A program made the position numbers and the translations under genes. 64,000 nt of DNA, from positions 87,468 to 151,467 of the forward strand of contig JANXWK010000005.1 of assembly GCA_025351165.1 (NCBI GenBank). The letters are read 5' to 3'. The notes under the pieces are model-generated. The model did no database searches. It was given only the letters and a program-made list of their open reading frames with translations, and was not told the origin of the DNA. Origin of the DNA: Hyphomicrobiales bacterium. GTDB taxonomy: Bacteria; Pseudomonadota; Alphaproteobacteria; Rhizobiales; Beijerinckiaceae. How positions within the stretch are numbered: position 1 is the stretch's first letter; every line of letters begins with the position of its first letter. Shown here in pieces: positions 54,855-63,473 of the stretch.

Positions 54855-56246
54855 CTATTTAATATGGAAGAGAATATATTCTTCAACGGCATCAACAGTA
54901 TTTGATACATGCGTCAGAACCTCCTCCTCAACCATTAAACGGTTCAAACGTTCCGGCAAATGCGCATCAATGCCACAGGCGTCTTTAACTGCGTCTGGAA
55001 ATTTTGCGGGATGAGCTGTTGCCAGGATGATCACGGGTGTCTGTAAACTTGCGCCTGCCTTTTGTGCTGCAATAACGGCGGTTGCCGTGTGTGGCTCAAG
55101 CAAATACCCTGTATTTGAAAGGGTATCGCGTAGTGCCGCAGATACTTCAGCTTCACTGGCACTATATGCTTTAAATTCAGATCGAATGCTGTCCAAAGCT
55201 GCCTCAGGCACAGTAAAATTGCCAGACTGTTTTAGGCCATTCATCATGTCCTGCACAGAGTTTGTATTTCCACCCATTGCATCAAAGAGCAGCCGTTCAA
55301 AATTGGACGATACCTGTATATCCATTGAGGGCGAGGTCGTAACAGCTACATCCCGCAGTTCGTATCGCCCTGTAGCGAGGGTACGTGCCAATATATCATT
55401 CTGGTTTGTAGCAATAATCAGGGTTTCGATCGGTAAACCCATACGTTTTGCAACATATCCTGCAAAAATATCACCAAAATTACCAGTAGGCACAACAAAC
55501 GAAACTTTACGGTATGGCGCTCCAAGGGCGCAGGCTGCAACAAAGTAATACGTTATCTGTCCAATAATACGGCCCCAGTTAATGGAATTCACCCCAGCCA
55601 GATTAACCTTGTCTCTAAAACTATGATGGTTGAACATGCCTTTAACCAGGCTTTGGCAGTCATCAAAATTACCTTTAATGGAAAGCGCGTGAATGTTGTC
55701 TTCGCCAAGCGTTGTCATCATGCGCCTTTGAACATCAGACACACGGCCCTCTGGAAACAGCACAACCATATCTACACGTTTGCGCCCACGAAAAGCCTCT
55801 GCCGCAGCTCCCCCTGTATCACCAGATGTAGCACAAATGATTGTTGCACGCTCATCACGTTCATTTAGGACATAGTCCATGAGGCGTGCAATAAGCTGCA
55901 TGGCAACATCTTTAAAAGCAAGCGTTGGCCCATGAAAAAGCTCTAGAATAAATGTATTTTTTTCAATCTGCACAAGCGGCGTAACAGCTTTATGTCCAAA
56001 ACTTGCATAGGCTTCGCGTGCGCACTGCTCAAGAACACTGTCAGGAATTGATCCAGCAACAAATGGTTTTAAAACAGCAACAGCAACTTCATGAAAGGGC
56101 CGTCCTGCAAAATCAGCAATTGCTGAATGTGTTAATTTTGGCCAGATTGAGGGGATATAAAGGCCGCCATCAGGGGCAAGGCCTGCCAAAAGGGCATCAG
56201 CAAAACTGACAGCTGGCGCCTGTCCACGTGTAGAATGATAAAGCAT
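54855..56246 (-). CDS. thrC: Threonine synthase
   Basis: PLP enzyme converting O-phosphohomoserine to threonine. The 463-residue protein is the long class: N-terminal STRGQAPAVSFADALLAGL, the PLP Lys in HGPTLAFKDVAMQLIARL, ICATSGDTGGAAAEAFRG and the VPTGNFGDIFAGYVAKRMGLP motif (in parts). It is directly downstream of SURF1 (3-base gap), the normal Hyphomicrobiales order. In relatives a mitochondrial-processing-peptidase-like gene usually follows; here the cytochrome c gene does. Confidence 0.96.
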   Translation of the reverse strand: MLYHSTRGQAPAVSFADALLAGLAPDGGLYIPSIWPKLTHSAIADFAGRPFHEVAVAVLKPFVAGSIPDSVLEQCAREAYASFGHKAVTPLVQIEKNTFILELFHGPTLAFKDVAMQLIARLMDYVLNERDERATIICATSGDTGGAAAEAFRGRKRVDMVVLFPEGRVSDVQRRMMTTLGEDNIHALSIKGNFDDCQSLVKGMFNHHSFRDKVNLAGVNSINWGRIIGQITYYFVAACALGAPYRKVSFVVPTGNFGDIFAGYVAKRMGLPIETLIIATNQNDILARTLATGRYELRDVAVTTSPSMDIQVSSNFERLLFDAMGGNTNSVQDMMNGLKQSGNFTVPEAALDSIRSEFKAYSASEAEVSAALRDTLSNTGYLLEPHTATAVIAAQKAGASLQTPVIILATAHPAKFPDAVKDACGIDAHLPERLNRLMVEEEVLTHVSNTVDAVEEYILFHIK

Positions 56247-56249
56247 TGA

Positions 56250-57014
56250 TTAAACCTGTTTGAAGCGTTGGCGCAGGAATACGCCAAACATGCCTATAAA
56301 TACAAGAGCCAAGCCCCACCATGTGATAACATATTCCAGATGTCTGTTTGGCAAATTAACAGTGGTCTTGTTGGGCGATGGCAGCTCCCCTTCAGGAACA
56401 GGCGTTCTTAAGTCAATGTAAAAGTCATCAATAAACAGAGAGGCAGATTGTTTTTGCTCCTCTGTAAGCTTGGCGGCGATAATGATTTTAGGGTCTCTGA
56501 CAGCAAATTCACTACGATCTGGGCGATCTGGCACATCAACATAGCTATGGCGCTCAGGCTTCCTGATTAATCCTGTTATCTGAATATTTCCCTTTATCTC
56601 GCCCAACGGCCGGTTTTGACTTTGACGGAACTGTTGTGGGACAAACCCACGGTTAATCAGGACCAGACCATTTTTTTGATCTTCAAACAGTGTAAGAATA
56701 TCATAACCTGGCCCTGCATGTTTCGATGACCCTAATTCACGGTTTGTGAAAACAGCAACTTCACTTTCATGAATAAAACGACCTTTAAGGGCCACAGGCG
56801 TATAATCCAGATCGTCAACAGGTGAGTTGTGCACTGCAAGCTCGGCAACACTTGTATTGAGTGGAGCTGCACCCGCGCGTTGTTCAATGCGAGCAACGAT
56901 AAGTTCCTTGCGCTGTTTTTGTTCCAGCTGCCACCAGCCAAGTTTAAAAAGGAGTGTAACTACAGCGATCATAGTTAAAAAAGGAACTAGAATTTTTCTA
57001 TAACTATGGAGCAT
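56250..57014 (-). CDS. SURF1 family protein (cytochrome oxidase assembly)
   Basis: Inner-membrane assembly factor that helps haem a insertion into cytochrome c oxidase. N-terminal TM (11-27) then the GWWQLEQKQRKELIV motif, NRELGSSKHAGPGYDIL, LVLINRGFVP, and a C-terminal TM (about 228-247) ending HLEYVITWWGLALVFIG. The usual cox genes (ctaDCBGE) are not upstream; a small orphan gene is, only 20 bases away, so the cox-SURF1 junction appears rearranged. AGGATCTTC precedes the ATG. Confidence 0.93.
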   Translation of the reverse strand: MLHSYRKILVPFLTMIAVVTLLFKLGWWQLEQKQRKELIVARIEQRAGAAPLNTSVAELAVHNSPVDDLDYTPVALKGRFIHESEVAVFTNRELGSSKHAGPGYDILTLFEDQKNGLVLINRGFVPQQFRQSQNRPLGEIKGNIQITGLIRKPERHSYVDVPDRPDRSEFAVRDPKIIIAAKLTEEQKQSASLFIDDFYIDLRTPVPEGELPSPNKTTVNLPNRHLEYVITWWGLALVFIGMFGVFLRQRFKQV

Positions 57015-57034
57015 GAAGATCCTGAAACATGGTA

Positions 57035-57475
57035 TTACCTAAATAAACTCAGCGGAAAAGATGTATCATCAAGAAAAATTCGAGCTCCCTTCAGGCCATT
57101 GTCAAAGTTCAGGTAACCTTTAAGAGTTCTACTACCAAAAAGATTGGTAATTTTAATCTGGCCATTGGAAAAAACATCGACATCCGCTATTTTTAAACCT
57201 TTTGCATCATAAAATTTAAAATGATTTCCAACTGTGTTAAGCTGAATTATTCTTACACTAAATCCATTTGTTTTATCTTTGTATGATGCGCTGAATTCAC
57301 TGCTGGTACCAATTATGGTATTTTTTTTCAGGGCATTATCTATGCTCAGCTGTGTTTTTATCAAATTATCATGTCTTATGCCGTTTTTCTCAATTAGCGT
57401 GAAAGCGTTGGAATTATTGTTCAATATATTGATTACGCTGTTCTGTGCAGTCTGATATATATTTGTGTAAAGCAT
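57035..57475 (-). CDS. Orphan protein, member of the direct-repeat gene set
   Basis: A 146-residue protein with no family I recognise, no signal peptide and no membrane segment. An N-terminal Asn-rich helical part (AQNSVINILNNNSN) is followed by a beta-rich part with regular strand-like hydrophobic spacing (NGFSVRIIQL, HFKFYDAKGLKIADVDVF, GQIKITNLFG, LKGYLNFDNGLKGARIFLDD). Starts: ATG 57475, preceded by AGGAATGGTGG, is my choice; ATG 57517 would add 14 residues, and the frame runs to 57574 through the regulatory repeat itself. Two TGTAAGGTT half-sites lie upstream. It is 20 bases before SURF1 and could be cotranscribed with it. Confidence 0.65.
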   Translation of the reverse strand: MLYTNIYQTAQNSVINILNNNSNAFTLIEKNGIRHDNLIKTQLSIDNALKKNTIIGTSSEFSASYKDKTNGFSVRIIQLNTVGNHFKFYDAKGLKIADVDVFSNGQIKITNLFGSRTLKGYLNFDNGLKGARIFLDDTSFPLSLFR

Positions 57476-57536
57476 TTTCCACCATTCCTGTAACGCTTTT
57501 CCATTAAAAACGTTCATAAAGATCTTGTAATGCTTC

Positions 57537-57556
57537 AACCTTACAGCAACCTTACA
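57537..57556 (-). promoter_or_regulatory. Double TGTAAGGTT direct repeat upstream of the third orphan gene
   Basis: On the minus strand two TGTAAGGTT half-sites (57548-57556, then 57537-57545) stand 11 bases apart, separated by GC, followed by GA, exactly as at 34924-34945 and 35860-35881. No third, degenerate half-site is present here. The element ends 61 bases before ATG 57475 (19 before the alternative ATG 57517). Confidence 0.7.
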
Positions 57557-57657
57557 AGGCGAAATAAAATACATTTTTTAGCCTGACGTAAATTTATGAG
57601 TAATTTACAATTTATTTTACTTGACCTTCCGATATAGTCTTAGCAAAAGATTAAAGC

Positions 57658-59211
57658 GTGATTGCATCCACCTACAATTTTTTTCGCCTCTTATACACCG
57701 GCTATGTTTTAGCCAGAGAAGGTGTGTTTGCATTTATTGATGCCAGTACATTACCACCCTGGGCAAGGCCAGCCATGGGTATAGCCAAACTTATAGCCTG
57801 TAAGAGCAACAGTAATCGTTCAGAGCGTCTAACACGTGCATTGGGGAAGCTTGGCCCAAGCCATGTCAAATTTGGGCAGTTCATGGCAACACGCCCAGAT
57901 ATCGTTGGGCTTAAATTTGCTCGTGATCTTGAAAGCCTGCAAGATCGGATGCCATCTTTTTCTGATGAAAAAGCGCGTGACATTATTTTAGGATCACTTG
58001 GCAAGCCAGTTGAAAGCGTATTCATTACTTTCAGCAAACCGATAGCCGCGGCTTCAATTGCTCAGGTTCATAAAGCAAAAACGTCAAATGGAGAAGTTGC
58101 AGTTAAAGTTCTGCGCCCCAACGTTGCCGCGCAGTTTAAAAGAGACCTTGGCAGCTTTTATTTTGTAGCACGTCTTGCCGAGCGTTACATTCCAGCAGCA
58201 GCACGTTTGAAACCAGTCGGCATTGTTGATACGTTGGCTCGCTCTGTCACATTGGAAATGGATTTGCGGCTTGAAGCAGCAGCTTTGTCGGAAATGCGTG
58301 AAAACACTGTAAATGATTCAGGAGTCCGCATTCCTAAACCAGACTGGGAACGTACAGGGCGTGATGTATTAACCATGGAATGGATTGATGGCATTCCCTT
58401 ATCTGACATTGAAGCGCTCAAAGCGTCCAATATAAATCTTCCCCATCTTGCCAAGAATGTTATTCAAAGTTTTTTGCGCCATTCCATAAGAGATGGTTTT
58501 TTTCATGCTGACATGCATCAAGGCAACCTGTTTGCAGATACGAGCAGCAACCTTGTACTGATTGATTTTGGCATTATGGGACGCATTGGTCTCAAAGAGC
58601 GACGTTTTCTGGCAGAAATTCTATATGGTTTTATTACCCGTAATTATTTGCGCGTGGCACAGGTGCATTTTGAAGCGGGCTATGTGCCAGCACATCATTC
58701 TGTCGCAACTTTTGCTCAGGCCATACGGGCCATAGGCGAACCCATTCACAGTCTGACCGCTGACCAGATTTCTATGGCAAAATTATTCACGCTGCTTTTT
58801 GAAATTACCGATATGTTTGATATGCAAACCCGCACTGAATTGGTTATGCTTCAAAAAACCATGGTTGTTGTAGAGGGTGTTGCCCGCAATCTTGATCCTC
58901 AATTGAACATGTGGGTAACAGCTGAGCCAGTCGTCCGTGAATGGATTGAAAAAAATCTCGGTCCGATTGGTAAAGTAGCTGAAATTGGGGAAGGTTTAGT
59001 TGGACTATTAAGTCTGGGGCCTCGTGTTCCAATGCTTTTGTTGAGGGGAGAGAAGCTTCTGGTGGAATTGGAGAAAAACGTAGAGCTTAATGCCTCACTT
59101 TCATCGTCAGCAACAACAGCAATAGGCCATGCACAATCATATGTGTCACGTCCGAGCTTTACTTTATGGCTCATGGTCGGGTTACTGGCATACTGGATAT
59201 TTCGTGCTTGA
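57658..59211 (+). CDS. ubiB: UbiB/ABC1 family atypical kinase (ubiquinone biosynthesis)
   Basis: Membrane-associated ATPase-like protein needed for ubiquinone synthesis. The 517-residue protein has the family KxGQ motif (HVKFGQFMATRPDIVG), the Ala-rich loop AAASIAQVHKAK, the invariant Lys in EVAVKVLRP, catalytic HADMHQGNLF and metal-binding IDFGIMGR, and a C-terminal membrane helix (about 497-514). It begins at GTG, with no strong ribosome-binding site; the start YNFFRLLYTGYVLAREGVF matches homologues. In many relatives ubiE precedes ubiB; here a divergent orphan gene does. Confidence 0.93.
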   Translation: MIASTYNFFRLLYTGYVLAREGVFAFIDASTLPPWARPAMGIAKLIACKSNSNRSERLTRALGKLGPSHVKFGQFMATRPDIVGLKFARDLESLQDRMPSFSDEKARDIILGSLGKPVESVFITFSKPIAAASIAQVHKAKTSNGEVAVKVLRPNVAAQFKRDLGSFYFVARLAERYIPAAARLKPVGIVDTLARSVTLEMDLRLEAAALSEMRENTVNDSGVRIPKPDWERTGRDVLTMEWIDGIPLSDIEALKASNINLPHLAKNVIQSFLRHSIRDGFFHADMHQGNLFADTSSNLVLIDFGIMGRIGLKERRFLAEILYGFITRNYLRVAQVHFEAGYVPAHHSVATFAQAIRAIGEPIHSLTADQISMAKLFTLLFEITDMFDMQTRTELVMLQKTMVVVEGVARNLDPQLNMWVTAEPVVREWIEKNLGPIGKVAEIGEGLVGLLSLGPRVPMLLLRGEKLLVELEKNVELNASLSSSATTAIGHAQSYVSRPSFTLWLMVGLLAYWIFRA

Positions 59212-59484
59212 ATTCAGGCATTGGTGAAACAGCAATATCTAAAAAAATCTAAGCAACTGGTTTTATGCACATTTAAGGTGCTTTTGACACTTATTGTCGC
59301 AGGCTGTGTGTAGCTTTGCTATGGCACTGATATTTCTAATAAATTACCATTTCTAACTTAAATTCTGATTTTTAAAGTATAAAAATAATTTACCTTATTA
59401 CTAAATAAGCTTGACCTTAAGTAATTTTTATTAAGATAGTGTTAATCATCCAGTAAATACAGTTATTATTTTAAGAGTGCGTAC

Positions 59485-60894
59485 ATGAAAATTACTACCA
59501 ATATAGACTCAAAATGGCTGAATGAAACCAAGGTAAAAAATTTGCTTGCCTTAATTCCGCCACACCTTGATTTTTTTTTGATTTTAGCACTGTTTACTTT
59601 AATTCTGAGCCCCGCAATTTCAACCTCTGCAAGTGCTCAGTCAGATTTCATGGCGCAATCAGGATTGCTGGGTCAAACTGGTTTTCTAGGCCAGTCTGAT
59701 ACAAAAATAATTGAGCCATTACCCTCTGCAAAGCCAATACCGCCGATACCAAAAAAGATCATGAGACCGGTATCCATCACAGGTCAGGGTGAAAAAAAAC
59801 CAGTTCTGCCTTTGCCTCCCAAAGTAGATACTTCGGTGAATTCTGTATATAACAGCATGGTAGAGCAAGCCAACGCGAAAACATTTACAGTTGTTTCAGG
59901 ATCTGTGAATGGTACTTACGTTGTTCTTGCAAATGATATGTCTTTTGTGCTTGACGAACCAGATAAAATGCGTGTTTTGCCAGTACTTGGACGTGGCAGC
60001 TATAATAATATTTATGATGTACTACTTCTCAAGGGTATAGATGCAGCCATTGCCAGCAGCGATGTCATAGAAATTGTTAAACGTGAAAATAAAATTCCAA
60101 ACATTGACCAGCGCCTTGCTTACATTACAGCTTTGACAAATGAAGAAATGCACATCCTGGTATCGGAAAGTATTAAATCTGTGGAAGACTTGCAGGGCAA
60201 GCGTGTAAATTTTGATGTGAAGGGTAGTGGGACAAGTATTTCAGCTCCTTTTATTCTTGATCGCCTTGGAATTAAAGTTCAACCCTTTTTTGTTGATGCA
60301 TCAACTGCGCATGGCATGGTGGCAAGAGGTGAACTTGAGGCCTCCATGTTTATTTCTCCAAAGCCTGTACGTGCAATCGAAAGTATTACAGCATCTTCAA
60401 AACTGCGTTTACTTGAAATTCCTTATGACAATCGTCTTGAAGACGTTTATTACCCAGCAACATTCGATTTTGCCGATTATCCAGCGCTGGTTGCAGCAGG
60501 TAAACCGGTTAATAGCATAGCAGCCAAAACATTGCTGATTACGTATAACTGGGGCCTGAACACAGAACGCTACCAACGCACACAACGGTTTGTAGAAGCC
60601 TTCTTCTCAAAATTTTATGAGTTTAGAAGGGCTAGCCGTCATCCAAAATGGAAAGAAGTAAATCTTGCTGCAACCTTTTCGGGGCTTCCAAGGTTTAAAG
60701 CTGCATCAGACTGGTTGATTGTTGACGCACAGGTCAACAAATCTGATGAAACTATTAAAACGCAGCTTAGACAATTTCTGGAAGACAGGGCGCCAAAATA
60801 TTTTAACAAGTCTGCTCCCAATCCTCTGTCTGAGGAAGAGCAGGATAAAATTTTTGAAGACTTTTCAAAGTGGCGTCAAAAGCGCCGCTCCTGA
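59485..60894 (+). CDS. TAXI-family TRAP transporter solute-binding protein
   Basis: A 469-residue periplasmic binding protein of the TAXI type. N-terminal signal segment 29-45, likely cleaved after SASA (48-51), then a spacer with three imperfect repeats (MAQSGL, LGQTGF, LGQSD) and a Pro/Lys-rich linker to about residue 125. The TAXI domain starts near 135 (VVSGSVNGTYVVLANDMSFVL in parts) and includes IASSDVIEIVKREN, KRVNFDVKGSGTSISA and RGELEASMFIS. No TRAP permease gene is near, so its partner is elsewhere or it acts as a sensor. The next gene, 48 bases on, is probably in the same unit. Confidence 0.88.
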   Translation: MKITTNIDSKWLNETKVKNLLALIPPHLDFFLILALFTLILSPAISTSASAQSDFMAQSGLLGQTGFLGQSDTKIIEPLPSAKPIPPIPKKIMRPVSITGQGEKKPVLPLPPKVDTSVNSVYNSMVEQANAKTFTVVSGSVNGTYVVLANDMSFVLDEPDKMRVLPVLGRGSYNNIYDVLLLKGIDAAIASSDVIEIVKRENKIPNIDQRLAYITALTNEEMHILVSESIKSVEDLQGKRVNFDVKGSGTSISAPFILDRLGIKVQPFFVDASTAHGMVARGELEASMFISPKPVRAIESITASSKLRLLEIPYDNRLEDVYYPATFDFADYPALVAAGKPVNSIAAKTLLITYNWGLNTERYQRTQRFVEAFFSKFYEFRRASRHPKWKEVNLAATFSGLPRFKAASDWLIVDAQVNKSDETIKTQLRQFLEDRAPKYFNKSAPNPLSEEEQDKIFEDFSKWRQKRRS

Positions 60895-60942
60895 TATGTT
60901 TAAAGTACAAGTTTTGAAAATTAATAAGGAGAATAATGTGTT

Positions 60943-61722
60943 ATGACACAGCCCAATTTTAAACAGATTTTACCATTTGTTGTTCCTGTCACGCCTTTAT
61001 CTGCTGCAAAAGAGCCGAGCTTGGATGAGATTTTTCAACTCAAGCCTCCGGTGCCTGCAGATAACGACATTGCCTTTAATGAAATTAAATCCAACCTAGA
61101 TACATCACCAGCAGATGAATCTCAAAAAGCTGCTGCGTTACAGTCAACAGTGTCCCCGATGACTGTAACTGCTGTCATTGCAGCTCTTAGCCTCATAATA
61201 GCAGGATGGATTTTTACAGGATATCCTTCAAGGGAGAAAACTGAAGCTGCGCAGTCATCCTTGACGTCTACACCAGTCATTCCCCCATCAGTGCTGAATG
61301 TTGGTGATAAAATTCTGTTGCCCTCTGCTAATAAAGATATTTCTGTACTAAAGCCAACAGAACAGACTACTCAACCTGTAGAAGAACCAACTAAGTTACC
61401 TTCATCAGCTGTTGCCCCTGCTGCTGCATCTACCATAAATGCGAAAGACAAAGGGCAAGCAAAGGCTTTTATAGCTAGGGCTGAACGGATCATAAAAGAA
61501 ACAAAAGATATTGGAGCTGCGCGGTTGTTTCTTGAAAGGGCCTTGATTCTTGGTGATCAAAACGCAGCTTTTTTATTGGGAGAAACCTACGATCCCATCA
61601 TATTGAGGAGTCAAGGTACCAGAGGAATTTCTGGAGATGCTAAACGGGCAAGAGAGTTGTACGAACAGGCAGCAGCAGGTGGTATAGAAGAGGCAAAACA
61701 AAGGCTGATTGAGCTTCGTTAG
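60943..61722 (+). CDS. Single-pass membrane protein with C-terminal TPR/Sel1-like repeats
   Basis: A 259-residue protein: cytoplasmic N-terminus rich in Pro, Asp, Glu (1-72), one TM helix (about 74-91, TVTAVIAALSLIIAGWIF), a Pro/Thr/Ser-rich periplasmic linker to about 165, and two Sel1/TPR-like helices at the end (AARLFLERALILGDQNAAFLLG and AKRARELYEQAAAGGIEEA, in parts). It follows the TAXI protein in an apparent two-gene unit, an arrangement also seen in other members of the order; a joint envelope role is inferred only. Confidence 0.8.
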   Translation: MTQPNFKQILPFVVPVTPLSAAKEPSLDEIFQLKPPVPADNDIAFNEIKSNLDTSPADESQKAAALQSTVSPMTVTAVIAALSLIIAGWIFTGYPSREKTEAAQSSLTSTPVIPPSVLNVGDKILLPSANKDISVLKPTEQTTQPVEEPTKLPSSAVAPAAASTINAKDKGQAKAFIARAERIIKETKDIGAARLFLERALILGDQNAAFLLGETYDPIILRSQGTRGISGDAKRARELYEQAAAGGIEEAKQRLIELR

Positions 61723-61872
61723 GTCAGGGTGCAAAATAGCCATATGCAAAATATTCATTGTTTATATATCATGACAAACTAAACTTCACTGTGAGAGTTA
61801 AAAATATGCAAGAAAAGCTGTAGGTACGTAACATGTATACCTGTACGAGTAGATATTCAGGAACTTAACATC

Positions 61873-62238
61873 ATGGCTATCATGCGGATAGCGCTTGCAG
61901 CCGCCTCGCTTTATTATATAGCACCGCATATTACCAATAATTTGGTAAGCGATGCAATAAACTCTACACGGCAGGTCAGCATTGACACAAAACATCCAGA
62001 TTCCATGACTGTTGCGGCACTGGAGTTCTGCAGAAAAAATACGCAAGCCTGCCTTAAATTTGCAGAAACTACTCTGGTAGGAAACAATATTCACTCCAGT
62101 GACAAAGTAAAAATAACGACCATACAAATACCCATTAACGCTGCTTTACGTACAACCCTGCCTGATAACCCACCACTACCGCCTTTAAAAACATTAATGC
62201 CACAAAATCTAAAACAGGGCGCAGCCAAAAGAACCTGA
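61873..62238 (+). CDS. Small secreted or anchored protein, DUF5330-like
   Basis: A 121-residue protein with a short hydrophobic N-terminus (RIALAAASLYYIA) that may be a signal or anchor. The central segment VAALEFCRKNTQACLKFAE has the paired-cysteine FC-R-x-x-x-x-C pattern of DUF5330 proteins found in Hyphomicrobiales; the match is only by that motif. The C-terminus is Pro-rich (LPDNPPLPPLKTL). Function unknown. Downstream is the DUF2093 gene (38-base gap). Confidence 0.6.
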   Translation: MAIMRIALAAASLYYIAPHITNNLVSDAINSTRQVSIDTKHPDSMTVAALEFCRKNTQACLKFAETTLVGNNIHSSDKVKITTIQIPINAALRTTLPDNPPLPPLKTLMPQNLKQGAAKRT

Positions 62239-62276
62239 TACCTTTCATTTTTTATAGTTTTGTAATACAGCAAAGC

Positions 62277-62498
62277 ATGAACAAGCATGATACACTTTTA
62301 CCTATTGGTACAGAAGCCCAGATCGAGTATCTCGATGGGGACTATCGAATTATAAAACAGGGCACCTATGTTCGGTGTGCAGTAACAGCCATGCCTGTTC
62401 CACTTGACGACTTGCGCTACTGGAGTGTTAAACGTCAGGAAGCGTATTTTGGCCCTGAGGCAGTTATGCAGCGCATGAATCAGCTAAAGCAGATGTGA
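62277..62498 (+). CDS. DUF2093 domain-containing protein
   Basis: A 73-residue protein that matches DUF2093 over its whole length: AQIEYLDGDYRIIKQGTYVRC, in part, then CAVTAMPVPLDDLRYWSV and RQEAYFGPEAVMQR. Function unknown, but the gene beside lpxK is a constant feature of Hyphomicrobiales. Its 3' end overlaps the convergent lpxK by 15 bases. Confidence 0.93.
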   Translation: MNKHDTLLPIGTEAQIEYLDGDYRIIKQGTYVRCAVTAMPVPLDDLRYWSVKRQEAYFGPEAVMQRMNQLKQM

Positions 62499-63473
62499 AA
62501 TAAAAGTTTGCGGGTCGTTAAATACGGCCTCAACGGGTAAAACACGGCTTCTTGCTACCAAAACTCCAAGAAAGGAGCCGTCTTTAGGCAAGCGGACAAA
62601 GTCTTTCTCGGTCGTAATAAGAACGAGATGTTCACTCTGTGCTTCTTCGAGCAGTCTTTTTGCTTCTCTTGCAGTAAAGGCATGATGGTCAGAAAACGTA
62701 TACCTTTTAGCAATATATCCACCCAGTTTTTCAATATAGTTAAAAAATTTATCTGGCCGCCCAATACCACAATAGGCAAGGAAAGCTTTATCTCGCAGGC
62801 TGCTCAAAATATGGGAAGGCGCTTCAAGCCCAGCTTTAAAAAAAGGAATGGAAAGCTGTCGGAGTTTCTGTTCAAGAATACTTTGTTGCCCGTCACCCAT
62901 AAAGACAACCATTTGAACATGATCAAGCTGTTTATCAATTGGTGCGCGTAACGGGCCAGCTGGGATGCATAATCCATTACCAATGCCCGTTTCTGAATCA
63001 ACCACAGCAACTGAAAAATCTTTTTTTACGCTAGGATTTTGCAGACCATCATCCATAATGATAATGTCTGCACCAGTTTCAATGCATAGTTTCAAGCCGT
63101 CAGCACGATTTTTCGAAACAATTGTTGGGGCGATGCGAGCTAGCAGCAAAGGCTCATCTCCCACCAGTTCAGCAGTATGGATCTGCGGATCAACCAATAC
63201 AGGCACAGATGTAGTGCCACCATATCCTCTTGATAAAAAGCACACTGTGCAGTGTTTTTCCAATAATAGCTTTGCAACCGCAATTGCGATGGGTGTTTTG
63301 CCCGCACCGCCTGCCGTAAAATTTCCAATGCAGATAATTTTCTGGTCTCTGGAGATAATTCCACGGGCCCCCATGCGCCGCGCTGTTACAGCACCATAAA
63401 CCAATCCCAACGGCCATAAGAGCCAGGCGCAAAGTGTAGGCTTTTCTTTCCACCAGAATTCTGGGGCCTTCAT
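62484..63473 (-). CDS. lpxK: Tetraacyldisaccharide 4'-kinase (LpxK)
   Basis: Phosphorylates the 4' position of the lipid A disaccharide at the inner membrane. P-loop GNFTAGGAGKTPIAIAVAKL, FLSRGYGGTTSVPVLV, DIIIMDDGLQNPSVKKDFS, and PAGPLRAPIDKQL are characteristic, and the length (329 residues) is normal. It overlaps waaA by 4 bases (ATGA), so lipid A phosphorylation and Kdo addition enzymes are made together. Confidence 0.96.
   Translation of the reverse strand: MKAPEFWWKEKPTLCAWLLWPLGLVYGAVTARRMGARGIISRDQKIICIGNFTAGGAGKTPIAIAVAKLLLEKHCTVCFLSRGYGGTTSVPVLVDPQIHTAELVGDEPLLLARIAPTIVSKNRADGLKLCIETGADIIIMDDGLQNPSVKKDFSVAVVDSETGIGNGLCIPAGPLRAPIDKQLDHVQMVVFMGDGQQSILEQKLRQLSIPFFKAGLEAPSHILSSLRDKAFLAYCGIGRPDKFFNYIEKLGGYIAKRYTFSDHHAFTAREAKRLLEEAQSEHLVLITTEKDFVRLPKDGSFLGVLVARSRVLPVEAVFNDPQTFISHLL

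Noticed and set aside
55027..55548. 173-codon plus-strand frame inside thrC
   Set aside because: Antisense shadow of a well-conserved enzyme gene.
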